A stretch of DNA of 64,000 nt. Origin: Pontederia crassipes (Eukaryota > Streptophyta > Magnoliopsida > Commelinales > Pontederiaceae). A model generated the notes under the pieces. The model ran no database searches and was not told the origin of the DNA. It was given only the letters and a program-made list of their open reading frames with translations. Each line of letters begins with the position of its first letter. The stretch's first letter is position 1. The position numbers and the translations under genes are program-made. Shown here in pieces: positions 12,519 through 25,330 of the stretch. The DNA lies in the NCBI GenBank assembly GCA_030549335.1, contig CM060197.1, positions 21,588,501-21,652,500 on the forward strand. Direction: 5' to 3'.

Positions 12519-15500
12519 TTATAATCTACACAGTCCTAAGGCATTTACTTGTCTCAATAATGCCTCTCTTGGCAATGATTTGGTGAATGGATCAGCAACC
12601 ATATTATGCGTTGATATGTACTCAACTGAGATCTCCTCTTTGGCTTCTTGATTTCGTACAAATTTGTACTTCGTGTCGGTGTGCTTTCCTTTGCAATGGT
12701 ATTTCTCGTCCTTCACATAAGTTATGGCTGCTTGATTGTCATAGCGAAGGATCATTTTCTGCATTGCATTCTAAAAAATCCTTAGGTTTTGAAGGAACCT
12801 TCTAAGCCATAAGGCCTCTTGTACTGTCACTGAACAAGCTATGAACTCTTCCTCCATAGTTGATAGTGCCACACAATCTTGTTTCTTGCTACTCCAATTA
12901 ACAGCACCATTGTTGAGCAAGAAAGTGTATCCGAAGGTGAATTTCCGTTCATCAACGTCACCAGCCCAAACGACATCGATGAATCCAGCAAGTCGTAGAC
13001 TTCCTCCATGATAGCACAGTGCAAGATCTATAGTACCCTTGAGATATTTCATGATTCTCCTCACCACCTTCCAGTGTTGGCGTCCCGGATTAGCCTCATA
13101 TCGACTAACTAGACCCATGGCAAAATATATATCCGACCGAGTACACATCATAGCGTACATTAGGTTGATGACCACACTCGCATAGGGAATATTGGACATT
13201 GCCTTTTGTTCCTCTAGAGTTTAGGTCACATGTCCAAGCTTAAAACCTTGTCTTTCATAATAGGAGTGTCAATGGGTTTGCAGTCATCCATGCGGAATCG
13301 TTCCAAAACCTTCTTTATATATGATTCCTACGACAAGACAAGGAGTCATTTGGAACGGTCGCGTTGGATTTTCACACCCAGTATGTATGTTGCTTCACCC
13401 ATGTCCTTCATCTCAAACATGGAGGACAACCATTGCTTAATGGTAATGACATAACCTCTATTATTTCCAGCTACTAGAATGTCATCCACATATAACGTCA
13501 GGATAGCAAAATTATCCTCGGACTTATAAACATACACATAGTGATCTTCATCAATCATGTTAAAACCGTACGAAACAATTGACGGATGAAATTTTAGGTA
13601 CCACTATCTAGATGATTGTTTGAGTCCATAAATGAACCGGTGCAGCTTGCAAACTTTGCGCTATTCTCCTTTTATAACGAAGTCTTGAGGTTTCTCTATG
13701 TAAATTTCCTCATCTAGTTCTCCATTGAGAAATGTGATTTTTACATTCATTTGATGTAATTCTAAGTCCATATGTGCGACTATAGCTAATATTAGGCGAA
13801 TTGAAGCAAACCTTACAATAGGTGCAAAAGTTTCTTCATAGTCAACACCCGTTGTTTGAGTAAAACCTTTCGCCACTAGGCGGGCTTTATATCTCTCAAT
13901 TGATCCATCCATGCCACGTTTAATTTTGAGAACTCATTTGTTTCCAATTGCTTTATAACCTGGCGGGAGATCAACCAAGTCCCAGACTTGATTTTTCTGC
14001 ATGGACCCTAACTCTTCCTCCAATTGCCTTAATTCATTCTTCCTTAGAAGGGGAAGAGAGAGCCTCTTTGATAGATTTTGGCTCAAATTCATCTTTCAGA
14101 TTTACTATGTTGACCTCATGTGGTCCATGTTCATGCAAACCTTCGATTTCAAATCGTCGGCGTGGAATACATTTTCTAGTAGTCCGTCGAAGAGAACTTT
14201 TAGGTTGGTCAATTGGTGGTTGTAAATCTCTCCCACTCAGATCAAACTGTGGGATGGAGGAGACTAATTCCTCAATGGATTGATCCTCTTGTGCCATCAA
14301 CTCGGGATCTTCTTCTTCATCTAGGAGAAGTCCCTTCTCAACCTCCTCTTGCTTAGAAAACTCATTTTCTATGAATGTCACATATCTACTTTCGATTTCT
14401 GTTACCATACCATCTTCTCTTTCTCCTTAAAATACATATTCCTTGGAGGTTTCACAATATCTTATAAAGATACATTTCTGCCCTCTATGACCCAACCTCC
14501 CATACTTATGGGAGTTGTTTAGAACATAGGCTGCGCAACCCTAAGGGTGCAAATAACTAAGGTTAGGCTTTCGACCTATCCAAAGTTCATAAGGCGTGGT
14601 AGGAACGGATTTCAATGGTACATAGTTTAAAATGTAAGCAGCAGTCAATAAAGCATCTCCCCAATACGAAATTGGAAGATTAGCTTGCGCAACACCATTT
14701 TGTTGCGGAGTTCTTGGTACTATTAGTTGTCTAACTATACCCTTTTCATCACATAACTTTTTGAATAAGTCAGAGAGTTATTCGCGTCCACGGTCGGTTC
14801 GCAAGGCTTTAATCTTGCGATCCAATTTATTATCTGTCATGTTCATGAATCGTACAAAATAATCTAAGGCTTCAGACTTATGAGAAATCAAGTATACGAC
14901 ACCATAACGTGAATAATCATTTATAAATATGATGAAATAAGAAAAACCGTGTCTTACGTGGATATTCATCAGACCACATATATTCGAATGGATTAATTAT
15001 AATGGGTACTCGACGTGTTTTCCCATCCCAAATGGTGTTCTTATTTTCTTGCCAGCTAAACATTCCTCACAAGTTGGAAGATCAACTTTTGCGAGAGATC
15101 CCAAGAGGCCTTCTCTACCAAGTCTATTTATTCGATCTTTTAAAACATAGAAACCATTATTGAGAAAACCATTGCATACAAGAACATTGTCAAGACATAT
15201 TGTCATTTGTTTCCTCTGGATACTTATTACATAACCAAGTTTGTCTAATGTTGACAGAGAAAGTAAATTTCATCTAAAAGCTAGAGCATATAGAATATCG
15301 TGAACGTAAAGTATTTGGCCGTTGCGAAGTCCTAACTTGCACGATCCAATGCCTTTAACTTTAACTCTTTCTTTATTTCCAACATAAATCCATTTGCTCC
15401 CCACACTTATTCGACAAAATTCCACGAAGGCCCCGCGATATCTTGCTAAATGGTCGGTGGCTCCTGAATCTGCAATTCACAAAAGATGAGTTTCAGCAAT

Positions 15501-16209
15501 TAAGGCACAACTTGAGACATAAGAAAAGTAATTGTGGTTAGGACAAATCTTCTTTGGCTCAGTGCAATCACGAGAAAAGTGACCACGTATGCTACGATTC
15601 TAGCACTTTACTTTATTCATGTCTACCTTTCCGCAATGTTTTCCACGTTTGCGCTGGTGGCCTTGGGCTTTCTTCTGTCTAGCAACTCCGTTCCTTTTAT
15701 TTGGTTACGACTTATGCAACATTTTTCTCTTGGATTGAAAACCAGTTCTTTGTCCACTATTGTCAGCAACTAATACTTCAGAGGATTAATTCATGACTTG
15801 AAGAGCTCATCCTCCATTTCAATGTGGCGAGCAGCTTGGTCAAAAGTTTTGACACCTTCATTGTGCATCAAATTACAACACATGTGTTCCAACTTTTTGG
15901 AAGAGAGCGGATCAGAACTTGCACCTGTTGCTCGTCATCGAGCACTTGTCCCGCACTTTTGAGTTCACGGATCATGTTGGACATCTCCTTAATATGCTCC
16001 CTCATCGTATGATTTGGTCGCTTCCGATAAGAGTCAAACTTGACCGTGAGCATCCGGCGCTTGGTGGTCGTGGTGACCCATACTTATTGCGGAGCGCCGC
16101 CCACATTTCGAATTTTGTCTTATAGCATGGAGTTATTCATCGTGCTCAGCAACGTAATGCAAGCAATGCGATTCTTTTTAGTCCAGGCTTGATAGACCTC
16201 CATGTCCCT
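12519..16209 (-). pseudogene. Copia gag-pol remnant (gag C-part, integrase, RT, RNase H)
   Basis: Read on the minus strand from high to low coordinates: gag with REHIKEMSNMIRELKSAG near 15990; pre-integrase with CEECLAGKKIRTPFG near 15060; integrase core with NDYSRYGVVYLISHKSEA and LRTDRGRE at 14969-14780; reverse transcriptase with [20 protein letters not shown] at 13890 and the catalytic YVDDIL near 13490; RNase H with SRYEANPGRQHW and the closing VADPFTKSL near 12570. The polyprotein is broken into separate frames by stops and frameshifts (for example near 13610, 14430 and 15240). The domain order integrase before RT is diagnostic of Ty1/copia. Not functional. Confidence 0.88.
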
Positions 16210-16214
16210 CTAAC

Positions 16215-19011
16215 TGTCACGGACGTGCCCTAGAAACATCATTTGTGCATAATCATGCATTTAATTAACATACTAAGTTAGTTTGGATGTCCATTTAGTG
16301 ATATTTGTATATAGTAATTAATATTTTGATTAGTGCATAATGATTACTTAATTATCGATAAACTTTACAAAGTAATTATATAGGATTATTAGGAATAAAT
16401 CATAAAATTTCTAAATAATATGATATATATGTTTAAATAGGATTAAGTAAGCTTAATTAGGATTAAAATACTTAGTTATGACAAAACAATGTGATTGGTC
16501 ATCACTTAAGTTCCAAGCAGCTGAAGCAGACAGGTGAGAGCTGCTCAAATAGATATTTTTCCAAACCTCCATAAGACCTCAGATAATTCTGAAAAAATTA
16601 TATAAGCCACTTAACATTATATTTTCACCATAGAAAAATTACCAGAGGACGAACTCGAGCAAACCGCCCTGGAGAAAATCGGGAACGTCGGCTGTTCCAG
16701 GTGAGTTTTGATCCGAAAATTTTTCGTCTGATTGAGAGAATCATTACTTGGTGATAAACCAACCATAAATTATGAAATTTTGTATGGTTCATCTATTAGA
16801 AGCTATATTTCCATGGCCTCTGGAATCACCTAAAAAGGAGTTTTATAGAGGAAGTTATGAACTTATCTTCGCAAGTCACTCAGCATGTCCCGAGTCTGAT
16901 ACAATTTCCATTTGTAAATTAGGGCACGGCTAGAATAGAGTGAATTAGGGTTTGAAATTTGCTTAAATAGATATTATAAGGGTTCAGTGAGAGGTGGAAT
17001 CATCCTAGTTGAACTTGTATTTTGGGAGAAATGAATTTTTCATTTCATAGTGATGCTTCTGTCAGATTCCAGGACATTGACAGATTGCGACCCGAATTAA
17101 CTATTTTTGTTTTAAGTCTATATAGAGAGTTAAATTCTCTAATTTTTATGAAAAAACACTAATGAAGTCTAGTTTTCAGGAAAATTATGCCCTAGTTAAA
17201 TGGACAAGTATGAAGAAACATATAAATCAATATTTGAGTGACACACAGTCTGCCAGAGCACAAACCCTAGGTCAGATTGCTTGGGATGTTCTGACTTACT
17301 CACTTGGATTTAGATAATGATAATTGGAGGTTGAAAACCTTAGAATGTCTAGTTTCTAATTAATCCAGAATTATAAGATTTCCCCATGTGGTTAAGAAGT
17401 TATGAATTATTGATTGACAGACACTCAGTTTGAAATCTTGAAACAACACTTAGTTAAGCTTTGGAGAATTGAAAAGTTTCAAGTATGGAATAGCTTATGA
17501 ATATGAATACCTGAAGCTAGAAATTGGTATTAGAGAGGATTACATGCATTTTAGGGTGCATAATCATTCATGCATCATAAGCATGCATTGCATATTACCT
17601 TATTAGTGATTGAGAAGTAAAAAGGCATTATTGCTTGTAGAAAAACACCAAGTTGCAAGTTAAAAGGAGGAAATCTAATAAACCTCCTTGAAATGATAAA
17701 GTACAAGGTGAGTGGGTAAATTTACAACATAGCAAAATATTATATGTTAATTCTTTTATTTATGGTATTACCTCATGCAAAGCTTATTATTGTTATTATT
17801 GAAACATATCTTGAGATATGAAAAGTATTTATGATATGTTTCAAGGATTTCATATGAGATGGAGTAACATCTTATACAAAAATATTTTCAGGGAACAATG
17901 CTTGTGAAGTGAAAATAAGTTTTACTTTATAAGGATATGAGATTATGACATTTGTATTTTGATTTTGTTAAACTCCATGTGTTCATTAGCCATACTGTTT
18001 GAAAAAGGTCTTTGGGACCGCATTCGATATACATGAAGCCTTTGGGGCGTATATCGGGTGTCTTTGCCCTTTGGTGCTGCTCTGCGTGCACGTATTGATC
18101 CATGATCGCTCTATGTATCTGAGAATCATGATTGGGTGGCACACAATCATGATTGGGATACGTATTGACCCATGATTTGCTCTGCTTAACTGTATGACAC
18201 ACAATCATAGAGGGATACATATTGACACATGATTTGCTCTGCGTATCCGTGACTCTTGATTATGAAGCTCTGCTTAACTGTATGACACATGATCATAGAG
18301 GGATACGTAAAGACCCATGATGAGTATGCGCAATGATACATGTGTGGAGTTTAATTATGAAAATAATGATATTTTGAGTTACTTTTACTTATAGACAAGT
18401 TCATATAAATTGACAAGTTATGTTATATGTGCTATGCTTTAAATGTCTTCTCATATGAAAGAAAATTGATTATTTAAATGTTATATGCTATATGCACTCG
18501 TATTGTTCCCCTATGTTGTACTTTTTTTCACTCACTGAGCAAATGATCGTTGCTCACAATACCCATCTTAAATTTTTTTTCAGATACTCATAAGTTCTCG
18601 AGTTGAGTCGACTCGGAGCTTGATTTTGGTGCATATAGAAGAGGTCGAACCGTTGGAGCACTCTAATCCCCCTTCACTATTGTTTTTTTGAAGCATGCAT
18701 ATGTAATAGATAGTCTTAGATGTTGTAATTAAGTTTGTGAGAAACTTTTTGTAAGATTTTATAAGAATTGATTCTGTGGGGTTATATGTGAGATGGTTTG
18801 TGAAAAAAAAAATATGATGACAATATGTGAATGTCATATCTTATAGTTCTTTTTAAACTTGGATGATATATATCCATCTTGTGTATGTGTGGGCTAATAA
18901 CACAAGAAAGTAAGGGAGGGAGGTTTTGCCGATTTTATTTTTGGAATTGCTAAACATAGCTAAGAGTATGATAATTGGGATTAGAACTTAGTCACGAATT
19001 TGGGTGTGACA
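16215..19011 (+). mobile_element. 2.8-kb solo LTR, Ty3/gypsy type, inserted in copia gag
   Basis: Begins TGTCACGGACGTGCCC and ends TTTGGGTGTGACA. CTAAC flanks both sides (16210-16214 and 19012-19016) as a perfect 5-bp duplication. Near its 3' end it carries CACTCACTGAGC...GCTCAC followed by TTTTCAG (about 18530-18580), a layout common in plant gypsy LTRs. It has no internal coding region, primer site or second LTR, so it is read as a solo LTR left after recombination between two LTRs. A loose internal repeat of GACACATGATC/GGGATACGTATTGACCCATG units lies at about 18060-18340. Plus orientation is inferred. Confidence 0.75.
18040..18345. repeat. Internal repeat in solo LTR (ATACGTATTGACCCATGAT units)
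   Basis: ATACGTATTGACCCATGAT-like and TGCTTAACTGTATGACACA-like blocks recur at about 18090, 18160, 18215, 18270 and 18305 with variable spacing. Confidence 0.7.
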
Positions 19012-19016
19012 CTAAC

Positions 19017-19182
19017 AGTGGGCATCGTTTCCAGGTGCATGTTCATTGACAACATGGTTAGTGGTCTTCAAGACATCTTGTTCTTCTAGAAGATATTGGA
19101 CCTTGCGGTGCCAAATATCATAATCGTCGTCATTGAGTTTTTCATTCTTGTTCATGTCAGCAATTATTATTTTGGAACCCAT
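19017..19182 (-). pseudogene. Copia gag, N-terminal part cut off by the solo LTR
   Basis: The minus strand starts ATG at 19182 and gives MGSKIIIADMNKNEKL then DDDYDIWHRKVQYLLEEQDV, the usual start of copia Gag. The frame reaches the CTAAC duplication and resumes in the same frame at 16209 (EVYQAWTKKNR). The duplicated 5 bases contain an in-frame TAG in both copies. Confidence 0.85.
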
Positions 19183-20656
19183 GGTTTAGTTTGGTCACAA
19201 AAAATAGGAGAAATCAGTGTTATGCATGTTTTAATTTTGTCCGTAAACAATCATAAAAAAATGAAAATAACAATATTTTTGAAGTAGTGGCATTGAGAGG
19301 TTGTTAGACTCCCACTCATCTCCCACTATCTCCAAGAAATATTATCGTTCATTTTTTTAACAATGTGACTAAATTGATCTAAATGTTTGAATTTTGAATC
19401 AACACAATTCAAAATTTTCTACTCTATATATTTTGAATCAATTATAATTCAAAATCACTGAAATTCATTTCGTGTGGTGCACCAAATTATTTCTAATATG
19501 ACCAGGACAATCAGGACTAGTGCAACGGGAGCTCTTCCCCGAGGGGTGCCAATTAAATAACCGCGTACTATCCTTCACCTCAACATCACATTAGAAAAAA
19601 TTATGCTCTCACTGTCACACATCAACCTTATTTCTAGAGAGTACGTTGACCATGCACTAGGCCAGTTCCTCAAAACCTTTCTAGACATGTATTTTGGGTC
19701 ACGCACCACTCAACAGAAAGACGTTGGTTATTGTGACAATATTTGAATAAAGGTGCCTTAGTCCTACAAAAGAACTACCTATGTTTCATGTATTCTTTAA
19801 TTACCTATAGTTTGTATAATTAGACCAACTAATTATTTTTCATTATAGGCTTGCATGAAACATGTATTTCATCACATAGCCAAAAAAAATATTGCCATCT
19901 TAATTAATTCTCACAAAAGGAATTAATTTTAATTTAATCAATTTCAAATCAATTTGAAATTATATGCAAATTATCATGCTTAACAAGATTGGACATACCA
20001 ATTTTAATTTTATCACATAGTCAAAATTTTAATCACAGAAATAAATATCATTATGACATACATAATGAAAATATTTATTTCATGCATGATAACATATTTA
20101 TTAGGCAATATTTGTTATTGACATGTAAATCTAATCATTTAATTTAATGTACTAAATCAACAAATGATTTTATCTTAATAACAATAAATTGCATGCAATA
20201 TTACAAAAAAATTTCAAACGAAAAATTTTTTTCCTAATTTTTGGATATTTTATAATAGATATTTTCTTTTTTTGGATTATTTTAAAATTTTGGCAAAAAT
20301 CAGAAAAAAAACTAATTATTAGGCCTCTTAGCCAGCCCAATTGACAATCATTTTGTGTGCAACTCTTTTGCACCCAAAACTGGGCCTTCCAGCGGGTCGT
20401 GTGCTTGCTAGAATAGTTTTATCTTTTTTATTATTTTTTTGCTGCAACATATGCAGAAAAAAATCGAAAAATTCACCAAAAATATTAAAATAAATCTGAA
20501 AAATATATTACGGTCTATGTTCATCCATAATATATTTGTGATGACAAACTCTACTTTGTCCCTCGATTGTAGTCATACAACCGAGGTGCACAGATCACAA
20601 AAATAATAACAAATTTTTTTCGGCGCAATCACGAGTTCGAGAAAAACCTAAAAAAA
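19183..20656. other. Copia untranslated leader between PBS and gag
   Basis: About 1.5 kb of AT-rich sequence without a supported frame; the leader is long for a copia element. Confidence 0.5.
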
Positions 20657-20669
20657 GCTCTGATAACAA
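20657..20669 (-). promoter_or_regulatory. Primer-binding site of the copia element
   Basis: The minus strand reads TTGTTATCAGAGC directly after the LTR end. TATCAGAGC is the core of the initiator-tRNA-Met primer site used by plant copia elements. Confidence 0.8.
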
Positions 20670-21215
20670 TGTTGAAATTTATAATAGATATAAATTCTAG
20701 AGGTTGCGGAATATCTCTTGCAATGGAAGCGGATCGTCGGGGCTTTTTCACGAACTCTTGACGAACGCACTTGCATCTCGAGATCGGGAACCGAACCTCT
20801 AGGGAACGAAACTCTTTGCCATAACACAAGTACTTCTGGATGAACCTCTGCGAAAGTGTTTTTGGGACTTATGGTATGGGTCCCCTTTTATAGGGTAGGG
20901 AGACTTGGACGATAAGTTAGGCAGAACGCATTACGCGTGTCCATCGCGAATGATGTGCAGCCCACAAATCTCGCGGCGCGAGATAAGTTTGTCATCCGCA
21001 CAAATCACGCGCAGTGCGCGCTCTACGCGCTCTGTGCGCCCTGCATGCGGTCTGCGTCCTGCGAGCGTGGTCCGCGCGCCGCGCGCGCGCCCTGTCTTGC
21101 ACCAGCGCGCTCCGTGCTATGCGTGCCCGCCCCGCGCTACGCCAGTGTGGTCCGTGTTGTGCGCGTGCCCCCCGTGCGCAGCGCATGCAATGCCCATCAG
21201 GGCATATCTCCAACA
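20670..21215 (-). repeat. 5' LTR of the copia element
   Basis: 546 bp with TG...CA borders on both strands. The minus strand starts TGTTGGAGATATGCCC and has a TATA-like CCCTATAAAAGGGG at about 20882-20895, the likely element promoter. Its U3 (21005-21190) is GC-rich with repeated GCGC/CCGTG blocks and is longer than the same part of the other LTR. Confidence 0.9.
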
Positions 21216-21220
21216 GTTGT
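21216..21220. repeat. Target-site duplication, right copy (GTTGT)
   Basis: Matches 11055-11059. Confidence 0.8.
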
Positions 21221-22352
21221 CATACATTTGCTACAACTGGATCTTTTAAATCTGCCACATGAGTCTCTTATAGCAGACAAAACTACGAGGTTAGCATGGA
21301 TTTAGAACAGGATGCATATGTATCCATTAAGCATGAAACCATTATCATCTTATAAATGATGGAATCTAGTTATGGTTTGTTGGACCAGTGACCCTAATGG
21401 GTCACTTTCCCCTTTAAGTTGGGCACATCTACAGTAACAGCATGGAGTTACTCCATGTTGATGTGACTTCAGATGAAGAGCATATATGTTCAGTTATGTA
21501 AACTGCACTTGCAACTGCATACTATTATATAATGAAGTCCTCTACTTCCATGAGGGTAATGATGATGTTGTAGATGTTCATGTTCGAATCAATCTCAACA
21601 CTATCACATGTTCTTTCCAACTCTGAAATACTTGAATTGTGAGTCGACATTCCATACGCGATAGTCATCCTGATCCCGAGAACAATACAATGTAAAAGAA
21701 TTAATACTAATTCCGTTGCATGGTTCATTTTCTATTTCTTTCAGTGTGTTCAACACATATGATAGAATAACATTTGTGTGTGATGACAAATATGAAGACT
21801 GAGTTAGAGAATTTTGGTCATATTTTTTTAGATGATCAAATGATAATGTTTCAAAGTTACTGACTTCCAATGATTATGGTGAGCTTGCGCACATATTTAA
21901 TGTATAATAAAAAATATCAACTCTTTTGATGAAGTTTTCCTTTATTTGCAAAATAATGCAATAATACTAACCCTTGATCTTGGAGGCTAAGCTAATACAA
22001 AAACACTGAAATAAAAGGGTTGAAAGGCCCTTGTGTCGCTCAGAGATGACGTGTTCAACATATAGAATGGGCCCTTCTAGCATTCTAAACATTAGAAAGC
22101 TTTCTATTGTTTAAACAAGGTTGAGGTTAGGATGTAAATATCATGTTGATGAATACTTAGTGTTTTAAATATCTGAGTAATGTATAAACCCAACATGGAG
22201 AAGTATATTGTGAGATCAATTAAAGAAAAATGGATATGTACAATGTTTAAATCATACCATTGTTTCACCGGTTGTCATTTAACTTATCGTGTTAATTAAA
22301 TAGTTGATCTAATTGTCATCGTTACCAGTAGAGACAATCAATTATTTAGCAT
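21221..22352. other. Non-coding stretch, one unassigned 88-codon frame
   Basis: A minus-strand frame at 21604-21870 (88 codons) contains HLKKYDQNSLTQ and ENEPCNGISINSF. I do not recognise it, and it has no clear promoter or splice partner. It may be chance or a decayed fragment. Confidence 0.3.
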
Positions 22353-23650
22353 TGTAATAACTCAAAATTTTGAGCCAAGGGCATTTGGGCCTTTTGACTA
22401 AAACCCTAATGTAAATTCTATAAAAATCCTATTAATTTCTTAAAAATCTAGTCGTCAACTCCTCTTCTCTCTTTTTCTTCTCCACGAAGAAAAGCCTAAA
22501 GGCTAGGAGATCTAAAGCCCTATTTTTCATGATGGCTATGTTTTAAGATCAAGAAAGAGAAGATCAAAGTTTATAGGAAAAGAATAAGAAGACCTAGAGG
22601 TTTCTATATGATGAAGAATGATACAAGATGATTAAGAAAAGGGATTTTAAATCTAAACCTAAAGGTATGTAAAGGGGATTCAACCCCTCTTTCCTCTCAA
22701 TGGTTTGCATGTGATGGATTGAGAGTTTGAGGGCACCTTGTCTTTCATAATGGATTGTGATTGAGATTAGATCTAGATTTTTAGATGATGATTTATTGTT
22801 TTATTATGTTTCATGACCCAGATCTATAGTTTCATATGATTTTAAGGAAAACCCTAAAAGATGTATTTTCATGATTAATATGATGTTTTTAGCATATTTT
22901 TATGCCTATTATTTATGCCCTAGAATTGTTTTGATCTATATATTTTCCCCTTGATTCTATCTCAAAAACATATATTTTCGGGTTAGAACTCGGGACTCCA
23001 AGCCGCCGGCATGGCCGTGCTAACTCTAGTAACGGTCGTGACCGAGCGGACGAAAGCGAGACATTAAAAAAGGTTCGGTCATGCCCATGACACCTTTGTC
23101 ACGTTCGTAACAAGGCCAAGCACGACTGTGATAGGATTGGTCACAATTGTGAATGAGAGCGACGAAGTGGGAATGGCTGTGAAAAGGTAGGCACAACCAT
23201 GAATGTTATGGGCATGGCCGTAACAGTGCTGAGCACGGCCATGACACTTTTGGACACGGTTGTGACGTTGAAAAATACCTTGTAAGATGTATTGAACCTA
23301 TTTTTTAATGTATATAGGTTATGTATAGATATGTATTGATTGTATATGACACATAATGCATGCTCAGTGTAATTAGGCTAAAAGATGAAAGATTATATGC
23401 ATAAAATACTTAGATTAAATAAAAATTATGGAATCATCAGGTCTAATCAATTTGACTTCAGTAAAAAAGTTCAATCCATACACCTTTGTTTAGACCAGAG
23501 TCGGGGTGAACACCCTTACTCGGCGCATTTGGAAACCATAGCTAAGGAAAGCATTAGTCATATCAATTAATTATGTAATTAGCTTAGGGTCGCATTGAAC
23601 TAGAATATAATGATTACAAGAACCAAGTTCTAGTAACAAATTTGCATTTT
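22353..23650 (+). mobile_element. Gypsy-type LTR with repeated CGGCCRTGAC near-palindromes
   Basis: Starts TGTAATAACTCAAAATTT and has no coding potential. Between 22980 and 23280 it carries about ten variants of the near-palindrome CACGGCCGTGAC (for example GGCATGGCCGTG, ACGGTCGTGAC, GCACGGCCATGAC, ACGGTTGTGACG) every 20-40 bases. The 3' end is not defined and 23650 is approximate. Relatives are at 31324-33560 (plus) and 53140-54900 (minus). Confidence 0.45.
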
Positions 23651-24396
23651 GAGTTTGATTCTACATGAAGGAGAAACCAATTTTCTTATGTTTTATATTA
23701 TTTTATTTCTAATCAAAAAATTTTAATAGTAATATTAATTTAATAATACATTAATAAATTAATTAAATTTAAGAAATTTACTAACTAAGTTAATTCATAG
23801 TAATTTATTTTTGGCTTTATTAATTTTATGCACATTTTTTTATAGATACTAACTAAAATAATTGTGAGATATATTTTTTAAAGCAAAAGTGGAGAATTTA
23901 AATTCTATTTTTTATTTAACAAAAGTAAAACTTATAAGTATTCATTAGATATTAACTCATTAAAATATTATTTTTTTAACTACTACTCTTTGGGACGAAT
24001 AATAAAAATATAAATCCACTAAAATTTTATCCGTAATTAAGTTTTTAGTTCTCTGACAAAAATAAATTATCACCAATAAGTTTTTATTTAATATAATAAA
24101 TTTTATACTCGTAAGAAGAATTATAATTTTAGTTCTTGCAAGCAAACACATAACTAAGCCTAATCAACCATTCAGTTGTTCTTCGTCATCATTTTATTTT
24201 TCAAAATCAATTTAAATTCTTCCGTCTAAACCCTACCCTACCTTTAGGTCTTCATGGTTATTTCTTCTTTTCTTGTGTAGCAATCTCTTCTCAGTAACAA
24301 CAATTATGCCATTTTTTAAGGCAACGATTTCTCCTACCTATTTGCAAAATATTCTTCCATATTGCCACGTATCTATATCAATATGACAATATCTAT
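23651..24396. other. AT-rich non-coding stretch
   Basis: No gene or repeat boundary supported. Confidence 0.35.
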
Positions 24397-24565
24397 GGGT
24401 AAATTTTACTAATTTCCTTCAACTTTGCCTACTTTCCTGACTCTATCCTCCAACTTCGCCAACTATCTTTTTTACTTGTAATCGTTTGTTTTCTGATTGC
24501 ATGATCTACGTGTCATGTTTCTTTCTCCTCCACGCGTACAAATATCCAACGTGGCATGTTATTAA

Positions 24566-25330
24566 AAATAAACTAAATATAAAATATTAAAATAATAATA
24601 TGAAATATAAAAAATTCTAAAAAAATGAGGGGGCATGTCCCCACCCATTGGCACCGGAGAAGTGATGGAGAGGGGGCGACCACCCCCTCCTCTATATCTG
24701 TCTCCTTCCCCCCACCGCAATCGCCATCGCCGATGGATCTGCTGAATTGCGAGCTCGAGAAGAAGCCCCAGTCCGACTTCGATGGATGAAAGTTCTTCAA
24801 GAGCTTTGAGATCAAGCAGAAGAATCTCTAGAAGCTCCTTCAAAAAGAGCAATGCAGCCTCCTCTCCAAGTCCAAATCCAAAACTCCTCTTCTCTTCCTC
24901 CTCGTCTATCGCCACTTCTTCTTCCTCCTCATCCACCATTCCCTCATTTGCCTCCTCTGATTCATTGTTCACCCTCCCTCTCCTCCTTCTCATCGTCCAA
25001 TAAGCCTCCTCTGACATCGACGCCGTAATGCGTGGCAATTTTTGGAAACAAAAAAGAGAGAACCGATGCTCTCTTCCCCTTCCTCTCCCCTCTCACTGCA
25101 CTGGCAGTTCACGATATGGATAGGCAGGGGAGACCAAGGAACACCTCCACCCCTTTAAAACCTTCACCCCCATCCTCCCTCTCCCATTTTCCTTCTTCAA
25201 TTCCTCTCATCTTGTTCGTGCTCTTGCTGTCGATTTCTGCCAAGGGACGAGAGGGCGACGCCGGCGGTTCCACTCGACGCCGGAGATGACGGAGGACAGG
25301 AGCAAAGGAGTTGAGCACTCACCATCGCGT
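24566..25330. other. GC-rich left arm with coding-like fragment
   Basis: The plus strand near 24735-24880 reads like a decayed coding sequence (CELEKKPQSDFDG, stop, KFFKSFEIKQKN, stop). The minus strand has a Glu-rich 158-codon frame (24562-25038). I cannot assign either. It may be captured host sequence inside the terminal-repeat element. Confidence 0.25.

Larger units (their letters stand above)
11060..21215 (-). mobile_element. Complete but decayed Ty1/copia retrotransposon, 10.2 kb, with nested solo LTR
   Basis: Both ends are LTRs with TG...CA borders: 20670-21215 (5' LTR on the minus strand) and 11060-11529 (3' LTR). Direct duplications GTTGT flank them at 11055-11059 and 21216-21220. 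A primer-binding-like site (TTATCAGAGC) follows the 5' LTR and a polypurine tract (AAGTGGGAGAT) precedes the 3' LTR. Gag, integrase, reverse transcriptase and RNase H remnants lie between in copia order on the minus strand. A 2.8-kb solo LTR (16215-19011) interrupts gag. Without that insertion and its duplication the element would be about 7.35 kb. Multiple stops and clear LTR divergence mark it as old and inactive. Confidence 0.9.

Noticed and set aside
20905..21305. Open frames of 70-120 codons in the copia LTR
   Set aside because: Caused by the GC-rich U3 block, which has few stops; overlapping frames on both strands and no family.
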